A stretch of 64,000 nt of DNA from Fallopia convolvulus (taxonomy: Eukaryota > Streptophyta > Magnoliopsida > Caryophyllales > Polygonaceae), in assembly GCA_964016875.1 (NCBI GenBank), contig OZ024721.1, forward strand, positions 3,291,001 through 3,355,000, written 5' to 3'. Positions within the stretch are counted from its first letter, which is position 1; every line of letters starts with the position of its first letter. Below, one piece after another: positions 1 to 11,244 of this stretch. The notes below the pieces were generated by a model. The model saw only the letters and a program-made list of their open reading frames with translations. It searched no databases and was not told the DNA's origin. The translations under genes and the position numbers were made by a program.

Positions 1-902
1 TATTAAAACATCAAAATTCATAACCTAAGCATCTCAATTTGAATGTGTAAACAATTTTGTAAACAACCCCTTAAAATAGAGGATTGTTTAAAAATTCAAA
101 TTGATATAGTTTGATTATGAATTTAAGTATTTTAAGAGTTGAATCCTACTAATTTAAGGGTGATGAACATAATGGTAAACTTGAAATTGGTTAATTTGAA
201 CCGGAGAGGGGCATCAACGGGAAAAGCCAAAACCTCAGGGGTACTAAGGGGAATAAGTTTTTTTCTTGGACACCAAAAGAAAAAGGCAAAACCTTAGGGG
301 CACCAAAAGAAATTATCCTAAAACTTTTTCGAAAGTATAGGGACACCAAAAAAAATAATTTTTGCCTCACAAGAGAGGACGGCTTTTAACATGGAATTTC
401 GGCTTTGTCATTGAATTGAAGTTTGGTTATTCAAGATTCTAACCTATACTTTGACTTGTCTATATTATTAATACTAAGTTTTCTTACTCTTTGATTGTAT
501 TGAATAATTCTTGGCTAGTTTATCTATTTTGATTATGTTTTTAATTATAGTTGGCTAAATTCCTAGTTATAAGGTATTGGTGATCCATTTAATGCGAATT
601 TCTGATTACCAAAAAAAATTGTCAAAAGTTCAAAGTAAAATCTTATTTTTTATTTTGAAAAAAAAGTTACAAAACGGCTAAGATTGATTTAAAAAATATA
701 TTAATCTTTAAGCTATCATCTCTTTTGAAAATATGTTGATCTGCTTGCAGATTCCATATTCCCCAACCCACTTGGCCACTACTAGTCTACTACTCCAACT
801 AAACCGATTTCTAAACTAAAAACACTGTTTTAGACGGCGCTCTCTCTCAGATTTATTTGCACAAACTACACCAAGGAAAACGGAAAATCGAGAGATTAGG
901 GC
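1..902. other. AT-rich upstream region of the SPX gene
   Basis: No gene is recognised here. The stretch is AT-rich. At about 210-360 it contains short imperfect repeats of a phrase close to GGCACCAAAAGAAA, suggesting an old degraded repeat. The last 100-200 bases before 903 presumably hold the promoter and 5' leader of the SPX gene, but no element can be named with confidence. Confidence 0.4.
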
Positions 903-3160
903 ATGAAATTCGGGAAGGAGTTTCGCATTCACTTGGAAGAATCCATTCCTGAATGGCGAGACAAATTCTTGTGCTACAAGCCATTGAAGAAGCTCCTTAA
1001 GCGCTTCCCTAACGGCAATCAAATTCAGCCGGTTCCACAGCACAATGCTTTCGCCGGCGGCGCAGATCCGTCGGATGGGGCTTCTGCGAGCGTGGATCCG
1101 AGGAATGGGAGGAATATGGATTTGGCCGAGTTTCAGGACTGGTTTGTGAGGCTTCTTAATGAGGAGCTTGAGAAGTTCAATGATTTCTATGTGGAGAAGG
1201 AGGAGGAATTCGTCATCAGATTTCAGGTTCCGCCTTTCACACATTGCTTATTTTGTGGAATTCTTTATGCTATGGCATTCGATTTGCTGTTTGCTTGAAT
1301 GTTAGTACTAGATTGGTTGTAGTGTATGGTGCTGTAATTTCCTCTGATTCTTTGTATCAATAGCGGAGTGTATTGACAAATTGACTTGTTCATAAGAGAA
1401 AATGAACCGTTGAGTAATTGACATTTGGACCAATTCACTCTATTAAGTGCATTATTGTGATAATATGATGTCTGAAAATGAGTTGAAGTTTGAGATTTGA
1501 TACATTAGCAGAATGAGGAGGTTTCAAATTAGAGCTTGGATGGATCCTTGTTCTCGTAGTTTGGTGTGGTGGATTTCAAAAAAATGTAAGGTGAATCTCT
1601 CTGATATAAATTTTCAAAGCAAGTATTTAAAAAATATTATGTATGCAGAAAGTTTGTTCTTAAACAAAGCTCATTTTTAGATACTAAGAAACCATGTACA
1701 TCTTTGCTCTACTGATGTTTACTTTGTTTCTTATGTTAGTATTATTGAAAGGGCAAAGCTTTTATGATGTTTCTTTTGGTGATTAGTGATCTGTGAGAAA
1801 TGTTGGATTTATGTGCACCTTTGCTTTTACCATATTTCTTACTAGTTTTCGAATTCAAGCTCTGTAGGAACTAAAAGAGAGAATTGAAAGGGTGAACGAA
1901 AGCGACAGGGATGGAGTTCCATCAGCATATAGCAATTTCAGTGAAGAAATGATGAAGGTCCGTAAAGAATTCGTCAACATACACGGAGAGATGGTGCTCC
2001 TCAAAAATTACAGTTCCCTCAACTTTGCAGGTACGAGTCTATACCATCTCGCCTTTCTCACACATAGGGAGATGATGATGCTTCTAAAAAATTCTAGCTT
2101 CCTTTAGGCTCTTTACAATAAAGCATGGCCTTGTATCAACAATCTGTAGTTGGTGTGATATAAACTTGGATAGTCACTGATCAAATATCACATTAAGTGC
2201 GTGTTTGGCTAGGCTAAAAAAAGTAGCAGTAGATGTAGAGTTTAGTGTTTGAAAAATAATAAGGATGTGTTTGGATTATTCATTATAATGCCTGATGTTC
2301 CATTATAATGTAGGGCTTTGCATTAAATTCTGCATAATAATGCAACATAATGTATTACTCCAATGTGCAATTGAAAGTCAGAGTGCTAAATTTTAAGCTA
2401 GTTTCGACTGCTCATTTCTAATCAACCACTTTGTGAACTGTTACGGCTTGACTGTCCAAACACACCTTAAAAAGTAGCAGTGGAAGTAGAGTTTAGCGTT
2501 TGAAAAATAATAAGGGTGTGTTTGGATTACTCAGTTATAATGCCTGGTGTTCCATTATAATGTAGGGGTTTGCATTAAATTCTTACACCAATGTGCACTT
2601 GAAATGCGGTATTTAATATTTAGTGGTAGTGGTAAACTCTAACCTAGTTTCAACGGCTCATTTCTTAAACAATCACTTTGTTAACCGCTACCGCTTAACA
2701 TTCCAAACACGCCCTAAATCTGTGCTTCAAATCAACAGGGTTGGTCAAAATACTGAAGAAATATGACAAAAGAACGGGAGGTCTACTTCAACTTCCTTTC
2801 ACTCAAGTAGCAGCTCACCAGCCTTTCATCACAACAGAGCCTCTAACGCAGCTGGTTCGTGAATGTGAGGCCAAAGTCGAGCTTCTCTTCCCACTGGAAG
2901 AGGAAGTAACCGAGCCAGCACCGCGGGACCCACCCCTAAACGACATTACAAACAACAACTCGCCAACTCATGGCATTTACCGAAGTACATTATCCGCAAT
3001 CAGGACTATACAGGGACTTAGGACGAGCTCCACTTATAACCCGTTTTCTTTCGCAGACTTCTTTAGGAACGAGGAAGATCAGGGTAGTGGAGCTGTGACT
3101 GCTGAGAACTCTCCTTCAAGCCCTGCGCCTCCTCCACAGGACACAAATTCCCCTAAATAG
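903..3160 (+). CDS. SPX4: SPX domain protein, SPX4-like (3 exons)
   Basis: Stand-alone SPX protein. By family knowledge these bind inositol pyrophosphates when phosphate is plentiful and hold PHR-type MYB factors inactive; SPX4 does this largely in the cytosol. Exons are 903-1226, 1868-2030 and 2739-3160, joined by GT-AG introns. The joined frame is 302 residues, close to the size expected for SPX4. The start is MKFGKEFRIHLEESIPEWR, the canonical SPX opening. Then come KPLKKLLKR (about residues 27-35) and, across the exon 2/3 junction, GLVKILKKYDKRTGG, the conserved lysine-rich ligand surface. A glycine codon is split between exons 2 and 3, which fixes that junction. There is no EXS, MFS or RING domain, so it is not PHO1, SPX-MFS or NLA. 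The acidic, Pro/Ser-rich C-tail (DPPLNDITNNN, PSSPAPPPQ) fits SPX4 better than SPX1-3. The frame is intact. The symbol is by similarity only. Confidence 0.9.
2196..2716. repeat. MITE-like repeat in SPX intron 2
   Basis: Bounded by GCGTGTTTGG (2199) and its inverse CCAAACACGC (2703). Inside are two direct copies of a segment of about 110 bp (from about 2218 and 2470) sharing AAGTAGCAG, GAGTTTAG, ATAATGCC and TTCCATTATAATGTAGGG. Inner copies of GTGTTTGGATTA and CCAAACAC suggest one element nested in, or tandemly joined to, another of the same family. There is no coding capacity. The superfamily is not certain; GTGTTTGG termini are common in plant hAT or Harbinger-type MITEs. Confidence 0.6.
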
Positions 3161-3776
3161 GTTTTTAAGGGTCTGAAATTTGTTGTTATGATTCCAAGTG
3201 TATAGAAACAGTTGCTTAGAGTTTAGTGAATAGTGAGTTGCCGTATGGGTGACTTTCAGTTTTGTTTAATTCTTGAGATGGTATTCTTTCAGTAATAAAT
3301 CTGGAGAAATAAGTTCTAATAAAGCTGTTATCGAATCAATTTCCAGAAGAAAATAATCATACAGTGAGGTTAATCTCTAGGCTGACAATAACATTGTTTG
3401 GTCACCTAATTATAATGAGTTTTTAATTTATATAATCGTTAAAAAAAATGATGTATGGGGATATTAGATTTCGTTTCCATCTGCAAAAAGAATTTGGTAT
3501 TTAAGAAATAAGGTTGGTATGAAAAAAAAGGTTCCCGGGATTTACCAAAGGTTGGATAAAAATAATAAAATCATAAAAGGACATTTTTAAGAGATACTTT
3601 TTTTTTTATTCCGAATTTTTAAGAGATACTTTTATAAGTGTTTTTGGTGATAAGATACATTTATAATTCACAACAGTTCGGAGTAAAAATTGAAACGTTA
3701 CAACTTATTTATCGAAAATGATCAAGTGAAAGGGTTTTTAAGATATATAAAATACAACCAATAGGTATAACAAATT
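3161..3776. other. SPX 3' region and AT-rich spacer
   Basis: Holds the 3' untranslated region of the SPX gene (AATAAA-like words near 3295) and then featureless AT-rich spacer up to the tRNA gene. Nothing else is recognised. Confidence 0.5.
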
Positions 3777-3849
3777 GGGGATGTAGCTCAAATGGTAGAG
3801 CGCTCGCTTTGCATGCGAGAGGCACGGGGTTCGATCCCCCGCATCTCCA
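3777..3849 (+). tRNA. tRNA-Ala(TGC)
   Basis: A complete 73-nt cloverleaf. The acceptor arms GGGGATG and CATCTCC pair, with discriminator A. The D arm holds TAGCTCAAATGG. The anticodon arm is CTCGC-TTTGCAT-GCGAG with anticodon TGC. The T arm holds GGTTCGATCC, so A and B boxes are intact. There is no intron. A T-rich run just downstream can end Pol III transcription. It is a nuclear-type gene, because the plastid trnA(UGC) has a large intron and a different sequence. Pieces of its 3' end recur at 12205 and 13549. Confidence 0.95.
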
Positions 3850-3865
3850 CTATTTTTTTTAATAT

Positions 3866-4064
3866 TAAATTCAATTTTTTTCCTTGAACATGTTTTTCTT
3901 TACTAAAATATTTGGGAAATCATTTTTGTTGATCCTGAATCTGTAAAATAAAATATTTCGAAAGCTTATTTCAGAAAAATAGATAGACTAGAAAATTCAA
4001 TTTTTTTTTCCTTGAACATGTTTTTCTTTAATAAAATATTTGGGAAATCATTTTTATTGATCCA
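3866..4064. repeat. Direct repeat downstream of tRNA-Ala
   Basis: A segment of about 65 bp starting ATTCAATTTTTTTCCTTGAA (about 3870) and containing AAATATTTGGGAAATCA recurs about 125 bp later (about 3997). It is not seen in the two paralogous flanks near 12.2 and 13.6 kb, so it arose or was kept only here. Confidence 0.7.
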
Positions 4065-4118
4065 AATGGACCCCGATCAAAAATAAAAATAAAAATAGAG
4101 GACTAGAAAAGCAACTTA

Positions 4119-4195
4119 ATGATCAACCAGTCCATTCAACAGAAAAAATATGCTCAACCAGTCCATTCAACAGAAAAAATATGCTCAACCAGCCC
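4119..4195. repeat. 31-bp tandem repeat
   Basis: Two full copies and a partial third of a unit of about 31 bp containing CAACCAGTCCATTCAACAG and AAAAAATATGCT. Paralogous copies at about 12270 and 13600 have only one CAACCAG followed directly by CCCAGCGACAC, so the expansion is local to this copy. Confidence 0.75.
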
Positions 4196-4379
4196 AGCGA
4201 CACTCCAATCTTTCACTTTCTTACATCAAAGGATCAAACCAAACAATTTCAAAAAAGTATACAGCAACACAATTATTTACACAAACATTCATACACTGAA
4301 GTCTTGAGCTTTTCAATCCTTGTTCTCAAATTGATCTTCAAATTGTTCTCAAAGCTTTTGACTGAGATTTATGAATGAA

Positions 4380-5200
4380 ATATAGCAGCTACCAAAACTT
4401 TCTCCTTGCCAAAATTTCATATTCCTCTTTGTAGATAACTTCAAATCATGCCGAGCTCCATAATTTGAATTGACAGTATAGCTTTGAACTAGCTACAACT
4501 GAAATTACATGATAATAAAAGCATATAGGCATAAGGCCATAGAAAAGAGCTAATCTAACCTCATTACACCAGCAATCTCTCGAACAGAGAAATGTCATTT
4601 CTGTGAAAATAAATCTCATATAAAACACAGTGAACGTCTCTAGCAAATTGGTCAGAAGCCCTCTAGGAGATACGACTCGAAATCTCCCCTCACAAAGGCT
4701 GTCCATCATTGGCTGAACTGCTCGAAAGCTCCCCTCTAGTAAATCCGGTACCCAACACCATCATTAGCTGGACTGCTCGAAAGCTCCCCTCTGGTAATTG
4801 CATTGACCTTCGAAGCACTGAATTCCGCCTCCTCTTTGTCAGATCTGCAGGCAGAATTTGGTTGATCTGGCTGTTAAAGGAACCATAAATGTTCTCAGCT
4901 CATGCACCAAGGTTTCTTCCCCCAATAAAGAGTGACAGCATTTGCACCAAGCAAACCGTTTGAGAAGATAAAAGAAAGGGCTCATCTCAGTCAGTGATCA
5001 CAACTGTTAATCTCTCCGCTGATGCATCTCTAAGTATCTTGATTCTTTCTGAAAAGAGTTAATCCTGAAAACAAATCATAGCAAGAAACTCATTTATTCC
5101 ACACCATCTTCATAAGACGGAAAAGCAAAATTATAGGGCATCAAAGATTTAAGAATGCAGATAAAGGAGCCAACTCACCTAATGATTCAGACCGTGTCAT
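4380..5200. repeat. 3' flank of truncated PPR copy (segmental duplicate)
   Basis: Matches 13870-14640, the 3' flank of the complete PPR gene, nearly base for base. Shared landmarks are ATATAGCAGCTACCAAAAC, GCTCGAAAGCTCCCCTCT and TTCCGCCTCCTCTT. This is duplicated 3' flank and probable UTR or downstream-intron sequence, with small local indels. No independent gene is seen. Confidence 0.75.
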
Positions 5201-6008
5201 TCATTGGGTTTCGTCAATCCTGTTGATGCATTCCATTAAAGCAGATGTTGTGTTTGCGTTAGATGAAACTCTTAAATTGTGCATTTTCTGAAGCAGCTCC
5301 TCCACTCTTGCACTTTCCTTCTCATGAGAAAAGCCACGTACCAATGTACTGTATGTCATGACATTGGGGGAACAACCATTGGTTTCCATTTCAACGAGCA
5401 GATTGTATGCATCCTCCAGCAACTCAACTTTACAATAGCCACGAATCAATTCATTATAAGATGCCACATCACACTCGTAGCCACAACTTTTCATCAAAGA
5501 AATCACATTATGTGCAGCTTGCCCCATACTTCCTCCCTTCCCAAGATTGCTAATTATAATTTTGAATGTCACAGCGGTCGGCAAAATACCATCTCTAATC
5601 ATCTTCTCCAGTAATTTGTTTGCCTCTTCAACATTTCCAGAACGGTAAAACCCATCTATTAAAATATTATAGCTTATAGCATTGGGAGAAATTCCACTAC
5701 TTTGCATTTGCAAAAAAAGCTCTTTAGCCTTGTGCATATCTCCTTCCTCACATAATCCATCAATCAAAGTACTATATACTATAATTACATTAGGAGAAAC
5801 ACCACTAGCTAACATCTTCAAGAAAAGCTTTTGAGCCTTACCAATATGCCCTTGTTTACATAATCCATTGATCAGACAAGCATATGCATAAGCATTAGGA
5901 GAAATACCTTCTTGCAAGTCAAGAAAAAGCTCTTCAGCCTTATCTACATGCCCTTCTTTACACAGTCCATCAATCATAGTGACATACGTAATTTTGTTAG
6001 GACTGCAA
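5201..6008 (-). pseudogene. 5'-truncated PPR gene copy, fused in frame to LINE sequence
   Basis: Encodes about the last 265 residues of the PPR protein encoded at 14641-16554. P-type repeats are continuous (TYVTMIDGLCKEGHVDKAEE, ACLINGLCKQGHIGKAQKLF, YNILIDGFYRSGNVEEANKL), then the same C-tail ending IDETQ. It differs by point changes and one added valine codon (NVIIVYSTL against NVIIYSTL). Homology stops at 6008 just after CSPNK. Upstream the reading frame runs on into antisense-oriented LINE RNase H sequence to 6061, giving a 286-residue chimeric ORF starting MSTLLCKGGNV. It lacks the N-terminal half, targeting region and native promoter, so it is most likely a pseudogene, although its frame is open. 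Confidence 0.85.
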
Positions 6009-6090
6009 CCCGGGGGTGGTTTCTGACCTACATTCCCGCCCTTGCACAGAAGCGTCGACATTAATTTTGATCCAACCCGGGGGTGGTTTC
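6006..6090. repeat. 18-bp direct repeat at the LINE/PPR junction
   Basis: CAACCCGGGGGTGGTTTC occurs at 6006-6023 and 6073-6090, flanking 49 bp of LINE RNase H sequence. One copy is native LINE (encoding KPPPG). The other sits exactly where PPR homology ends. Confidence 0.9.
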
Positions 6091-8508
6091 CCCCACTTCA
6101 CACAAGCCTGTTAAATTGGTTCCTTATGATATTTGACATGAGCACGATGATACTCCTCGAGAACAACTGAACATTCCTGAATAATGTCTCCAACTTCCTG
6201 CTCTCTGTCTGCAAACAAATCTTGGTTTCTTGCCTTCCAAATACACCAACATAAACAAGCCCAAAACTCACTATCTGCACAGTCCAAATTCAACACTCGC
6301 TCTGCCCAGTCAATGAACGGAGTCCTCACCCAGCACAACCAACTGTGGATAGAAACCCCATAACATTTGGGGAACACGACAATATAACAGAGCATGCTGA
6401 ATTGATTCAGCCGATCCACAAAATGCGCAGCTGGAATCAGGCAACATATGTCTAGACCATAACAGTTGTTTACATGGTAGAACATCACGACAAGCTTGCC
6501 AAAGAAACCAGCGTACTCGGGTAGGAACCTGTAATTTCCAGATTTTATGCCACAACCTGTTCAAATTGGAGGAATCAGTGGACTCTCCTCTCCATGACGT
6601 AGATTGTTGCCTATTCTCAAGAACTTGGTACGCAGATTTCACAGTAAAACGCCCATCCTGATTGTAAACCAAACAATGCGATCTTCCAAGGGCGGATCTA
6701 CCAGGTGAATGGTTTGAATCAAATCAGCATCATCCGGTAAGAACAACGCTCGAATTCTGTCTTCAATCCAAGAACCTGAAGTCCAGTCAATGAGGTCTGA
6801 AACTCTCAAATTGTCATCAACACCAGAAAAGTTGCCAATTGGACGGAAACTTGACGGCCTTGGGATCCATCGGTCATGCCAAACCCTAATGGACGTCCCA
6901 TTCCCAACTTGCCACAGAGTTCCAGCAGAGAGAACCTCACGAGCCTGCAAGATGCTCCTCCAACAGTAACTAGGATTGAATCCGATCGAAGCATGAAGGA
7001 AATCAGTACGTGGATAATACCTGGCCTTGAGCATTCGAGCAATAAGGGAATTAGGTTCATGCAACAACCGCCATCCTTGTCTAGCAAGTAAAGCGAGATT
7101 AAAGCTTTCCATATTCCGAAACCCTAATCCACCTTCTTTCTTTGGCCGACAAAGCTTCTTCCAAGCGACCCAGTTGTATTTTCGGGCATCTTGTCCTCCC
7201 CATAAAAAGTTACACATAAGCTGCTCGATTTCTTTAATAAGACTACTGGGAAGCAGAAAACATGACATAGTATACATAGGTATAGCTTGGATTATAGCTT
7301 TGAGAAGTATTTCTTTTCCCGCTTTAGAAAGAGTGTTTGCCTTCCATCCCTTAAGCTTTTTCCATACTCGTTCTTTAACCTGAGCAAAAAATAACTCTCT
7401 TGGATCTGCCAACCATAGTCGGAAGGCCTAAATACCTCTCATGTTTCTCAACCTCTTGCACATTAAGAACGTCCTGTATAGCATCCTTCTGTTGTCGGCT
7501 CACATTCTTGCTGAACGAAAGTTCTGATTTACTCAAATTGACTTGTTGTCCAGAAGCTGCTCCGTAAACCTGGAGGATATGCATAATTTCCGTCGCCTGT
7601 TGACAAGTTGCTTGAGTAAACACAATACTATCATCAACAAAGAAAAGATGGGAAACCCTGGGGGCTGCCCTAGCAATCTGAATGCCTTTAAGTCGTCCTT
7701 CCTCCTCACTTTTCCTAAGCAAAGCGGAAAAACCTTCAGCAGCAAAGAGAAACAAATACGGTGAGAGTGGGTCTCCCTGACGAAGGCCCCGAGCCGGAGA
7801 GAATTCACGAGAAGGACGACCACTCATCAGGACCAAAAAAGTAACAGAAGAAACACATCTCATCAGTAAAGCTGCCCATCGGTCATTCAACCCTAGGCTC
7901 CTCATACATTGCTCAAGAAACGACCATTCTACCCGATCATACGCCTTCGCCATGTCGATCTTTAGAGCCATATAACCTGTTTTATCCTTTCTTTTGTTCT
8001 TCATAAAATGGAATAGTTCAAAAGCCGCCAACACATTGTCTGTAATCAGCCTACCGGGCACAAAAGCACTTTGGGATGGAGAAATGACCTTGTGGAGAAC
8101 CTTCTTCAGCCTGTTTGCTAAAACTTTGGATATGGTCTTGTAAAGCACGTTACACAAAACTGATAGGGCGGAGATCCTTCATTCGGAAAGGGTCATCAAT
8201 TTTTGGAATAAGAGAGATATATGTATGATTAAGCCGTTATGGGAAAGGGGCACCATGTAAAATATCAAGAACGAAAGAGATAACCTCGGGCCCGACAATA
8301 TGCCAATGTTGTTGAAAAAACAACGCTGACATACCATCGGGACCCGGGGATTTAGTTGGATGCATAGAAAAGAGTGCTAATCGTACCTCTTCGCCGGAAA
8401 ATGGACGTGTAAGCATCAGGTTATCCTCCTCCGTCATAAGAGGCGAGAGCTTTTGAGGAGCCGATAGAGCATGTGTGTTAAGATCAGTTTTAAATAGTTC
8501 TTGGAAAT
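6006..8508 (-). mobile_element. Degenerate L1-type LINE, ORF2 3' part (RT, zf-RVT, RNase H start)
   Basis: Plant L1 non-LTR retrotransposon, on the minus strand. In order: RT N-region (8437-8237, KSPGPDGMSALFF), RT core (8157-7375, with FVPGRLITDNVLAAFE, KIDMAKAYDRVEW, ARGLRQGDPLSPYLFLF and the catalytic box as FVDD instead of FADD), thumb and connection (LCRPKKEGGLGFRN), zf-RVT (6672-6310, WKLQVPTRVRWFLWQACRD), then the start of RNase H (KPPPGWIKINVDAS, about 6090-6045). At least four frame changes separate these blocks, so it is dead. The 3' end is lost: sequence switches to the PPR copy within RNase H. The 5' portion lies beyond element A at 11245-12075. Confidence 0.9.
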
Positions 8509-8806
8509 TGTTAGGAAATTTTTAGCAGGGGTATTAGTGTCTTTCTATATTCTGACCTATGTGTACAACCTACGTGCTGTGTGTGTTTTGTGTTGTTGTT
8601 GTGTTGTCTTTATATAGTGATGTTTAGGGTGAGAGAAGGTATCCAGAAAAATAGAGAAAGGATCAAGGCTTTTGCCTTTGGGCTCTTGGAGATTATCTCC
8701 TTGAGATTGGCTCAATTAGGGGTTTGTCCCTTTTGAGATTGTTCCTATTTCAGTTTATTAATCAACAAAGAGTGTTTTAGGGTTTGGTTCATCTTCTTGT
8801 CTAACA
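8509..8806 (+). repeat. 5' LTR of element A
   Basis: 298 bp, TG...CA termini. It contains CTTTATATAGTGATG, a plausible TATA region, at about 8609. The matching 3' LTR is 10948-11244. Confidence 0.9.
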
Positions 8807-8834
8807 AATTGGTGCTCTTGTTGAGAGATTCAAC

Positions 8835-10934
8835 ATGGAGTTAGATTTGAGGATGAACACAAGAGAGAAATTAAGAGAGGAATTGAGCGAGATAAGTGAG
8901 GAAACTAACCAGAAGCTTACAGAAATATGGGATACCTTCTATGAAGAGATGGTTCATACTATTGAGGAGGTGTTTGCCAAGCACTGTGGTTCTCCACACA
9001 GCACCACATTATTGCCAGAGGAAAGCGGGAATGGAACCTCCAACTCGAAGGCGAATCTGAAAGAGTCCAACATCAGCTCCAATGGCGGCTCATCAGGGGT
9101 AGACCCTGTTTCAGGGGTGGTTAACGCGCTATCGTCACCCATTAGCGTGAAATTCGACGAGCACATTGATGAACCTGAAGCGATCGATGTTCGTCAGGCC
9201 GAGGAATATGCTCGCGAAGGACGGGTAGCGAAGACGACAGGGATGATGCCGGAGAAGGAAGCGGTGGATCTCGACATTACTGTCAATGTAGCGAAGGGTG
9301 TCACCACTACCCACCGAAGGGAAGAAATCGCTGGAGAATTAGGGTGGGGTCTCGACCATCTCGGGCCACCACCGTGGTCTAGAGGAACGATGAGAGAGAT
9401 CATCGATAGCCAACGACTAGATCGAGGTTCAATGGAGGCATCAATGTCGGAGAGTGAAGCCACTATCAACGGCAGAGAAGAACTCGCTGGAGAATTAGGG
9501 GGGTATAACGACCATCTCGGACCACCACCATGGTTGGATCGGACTGAAGATGAACTCGATTTTGGGTTTGAAGTCGAGGAATGAGAAGAATTGGAGGCCA
9601 ACCAGAACAAATCTGGTCTCAAAGCTGACGGCGTTTTTCAGATCGAGAAAGACAAGAAAAAGGTTGGAGCGGAATTAAAGGGGAAGGGGATATTCGCCAT
9701 TGACGACCGGGATTGGCACAGAGAAAGACTCGCAAGAAGATTTGAGAAGACAATGTTGAAGACGGCGCGTGACTTGCAGACAGAAAGGCGTGTGTGGCTG
9801 GTAGGGTTAGAAATGCAGGAACCCGTTTTTCTCTTGGTAAGCGGTACCGATCGAATTGGAGGATCCGAATTCGTGCCAGATCAGGAATTCATTGGCCCAC
9901 CACCGTGGTCCAACACCTTATTTAATGGTTTTGGGCCTATATGTCTCCAGATTAAGCAAGGGCCCAACAGAAAATATGAAAGAGATGCCCATCAGGCTTG
10001 GAGCACATATGACATGGATCGTCTTCGACCTCCGGAACGCTCCAGATTGTCGACTATACAACTGAGCTATGGGCAAACGCCTCCAGCAAAACCACCGCCC
10101 AGACCACCGGATTTTTGCTCGGATTTTACAAGGTTAGAATTAATCCCGATCTCTTCTATTTCCCATTCCACTCCCTGCCCCGTTTCTCTCCGAATCAATG
10201 GCAAGGAGGACGACCCCGACGACCTTTGGGTTTGTCAAATCTCATCCTCGGCGTCAGTGTTTGAGTTCATACACAGCCTTGAGGACAAGGCTGGTTTGAA
10301 CGGGTTGGCAAGGGCGCTTATACTCAGGGACGAAGAACATGCTAGGAGTTGGGATCCACGGCCACCAGCCAAACCTCCACCGATTGCACCATTCAATCGG
10401 GGGCTTATTGTGAAGAGACACAAGCAGCATATACCCTGGATTAAAATAGGGTATGGAGACTCAAAGACTAGTGACCAAAGAAGCCTGGTGAATCTAAGGA
10501 AAGGAATTGGTATTGGAGTGACATCAATTCTTCGTGGACAGCTTGTTTATGGGATCTTTAGTGATCAGTTTAAACATGGTGATAAGCTGCTTGCCGAAGA
10601 GAATCATCATGATCGAATGCTTGCACTCTTCTGTCATTCTCCTCGACCTCCGGAGTTTGCAAATAATGAAGAGATGGAGATAGAGTTCCAAACCTTTGCT
10701 GAATTATGGTCTTTGTCTATCAATTGGGAAGATGGCTTATCACTTGACAAAGGGGTCATACAAGCTCATGTGGTGAAGACCCAGGTTGATTTCAAGAGAA
10801 CTGAGTTGCAGCTAACTCACCAAATGGAGGGCACATTCAAGAATGGATCAAGCTGCATTCCTTCACCCTTGCACAATCTATCCGATGCCAACTCAGTTTT
10901 AAATGAATGCAACCTTGAGGACAAGTTTGTTTGA
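8835..10934 (+). CDS. Element A ORF, unknown protein with HLGPPPW repeats, one in-frame TGA
   Basis: One reading frame of about 699 codons fills the internal region, broken only by TGA at 9582-9584, which divides it into pieces of 249 and 447 codons. The N-terminus (about residues 1-50) is charged and helical (LREELSEISEETNQKLTEIW). Two tandem modules of about 40 residues follow, each with a (E/A)GELG...DHLGPPPW core, and a third weaker one reads EFIGPPPWS. Later parts have RPPAKPPP and SPRPPEFANNEEME. It resembles none of the gag, protease, RT, integrase or RNase H families I know. It may act as a structural gag substitute or be a captured host sequence. The stop is what a C-to-T change in CGA would give, so the break may be recent. 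Confidence 0.65.
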
Positions 10935-10947
10935 AAGAGGGTGGCAT

Positions 10948-11244
10948 TGTTAGGAAATGTTTAACAGGGGTATTAGTGTCTTTCTATATTCTGACCTATG
11001 TGTACAACCTACGTGTTGTGTGTGTTTTGTGTTGTTGGTGTGTTGTCTTTATATAGTGATGTTTAGGGTGAGAGAAGGTATCCAGAAAAATAGAGAAAGG
11101 ATCAAGGCTTTTGCCTTTGGGCACTTGGAGATTATCTCCTTGAGATTGGCTCAATTAGGGGTTGTCCCTTTTGAGATTGTTCCTATTTCAGTTTATTAAT
11201 CAACAAAGAGTGTTTTAGGGTTTGGTTCATCTTCTTGTCTAACA
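10948..11244 (+). repeat. 3' LTR of element A
   Basis: 297 bp, about 98% identical by eye to the 5' LTR. It is followed directly by the GAAAT target duplication. Confidence 0.9.

Larger units (their letters stand above)
8509..11244 (+). mobile_element. LTR element A, non-autonomous, inserted in the LINE
   Basis: The LTRs are 8509-8806 and 10948-11244. They begin TGTTAGGAAAT, end CTTGTCTAACA and differ at only about six sites. A perfect 5-bp target duplication GAAAT lies at 8504-8508 and 11245-11249. AATTGGTGCTCTTGTTGAG follows the 5' LTR (primer-binding region, no tRNA assigned). A purine stretch GAAAGAGGG at about 10933 precedes the 3' LTR. No RT, integrase, RNase H or protease motif is present in the internal 2.1 kb, so it must rely on enzymes in trans. 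It splits the LINE, so it is younger than the LINE. Confidence 0.93.

Noticed and set aside
3777..3849. Possible plastid-derived tRNA-Ala
   Set aside because: Plastid trnA(UGC) contains a large intron and a different body; this gene is intronless with nuclear-type sequence.
5279..5614. Plus-strand 111-codon ORF, repeated at 14719-15054
   Set aside because: Antisense shadow of the PPR coding sequence; its conservation follows from the duplicated PPR.
8954..9622. Minus-strand ORFs in element A
   Set aside because: Antisense of the HLGPPPW modules with no independent support.
9194..10934. Element A frame as a captured host gene of known function
   Set aside because: No recognisable domain; naming a function would be a guess.
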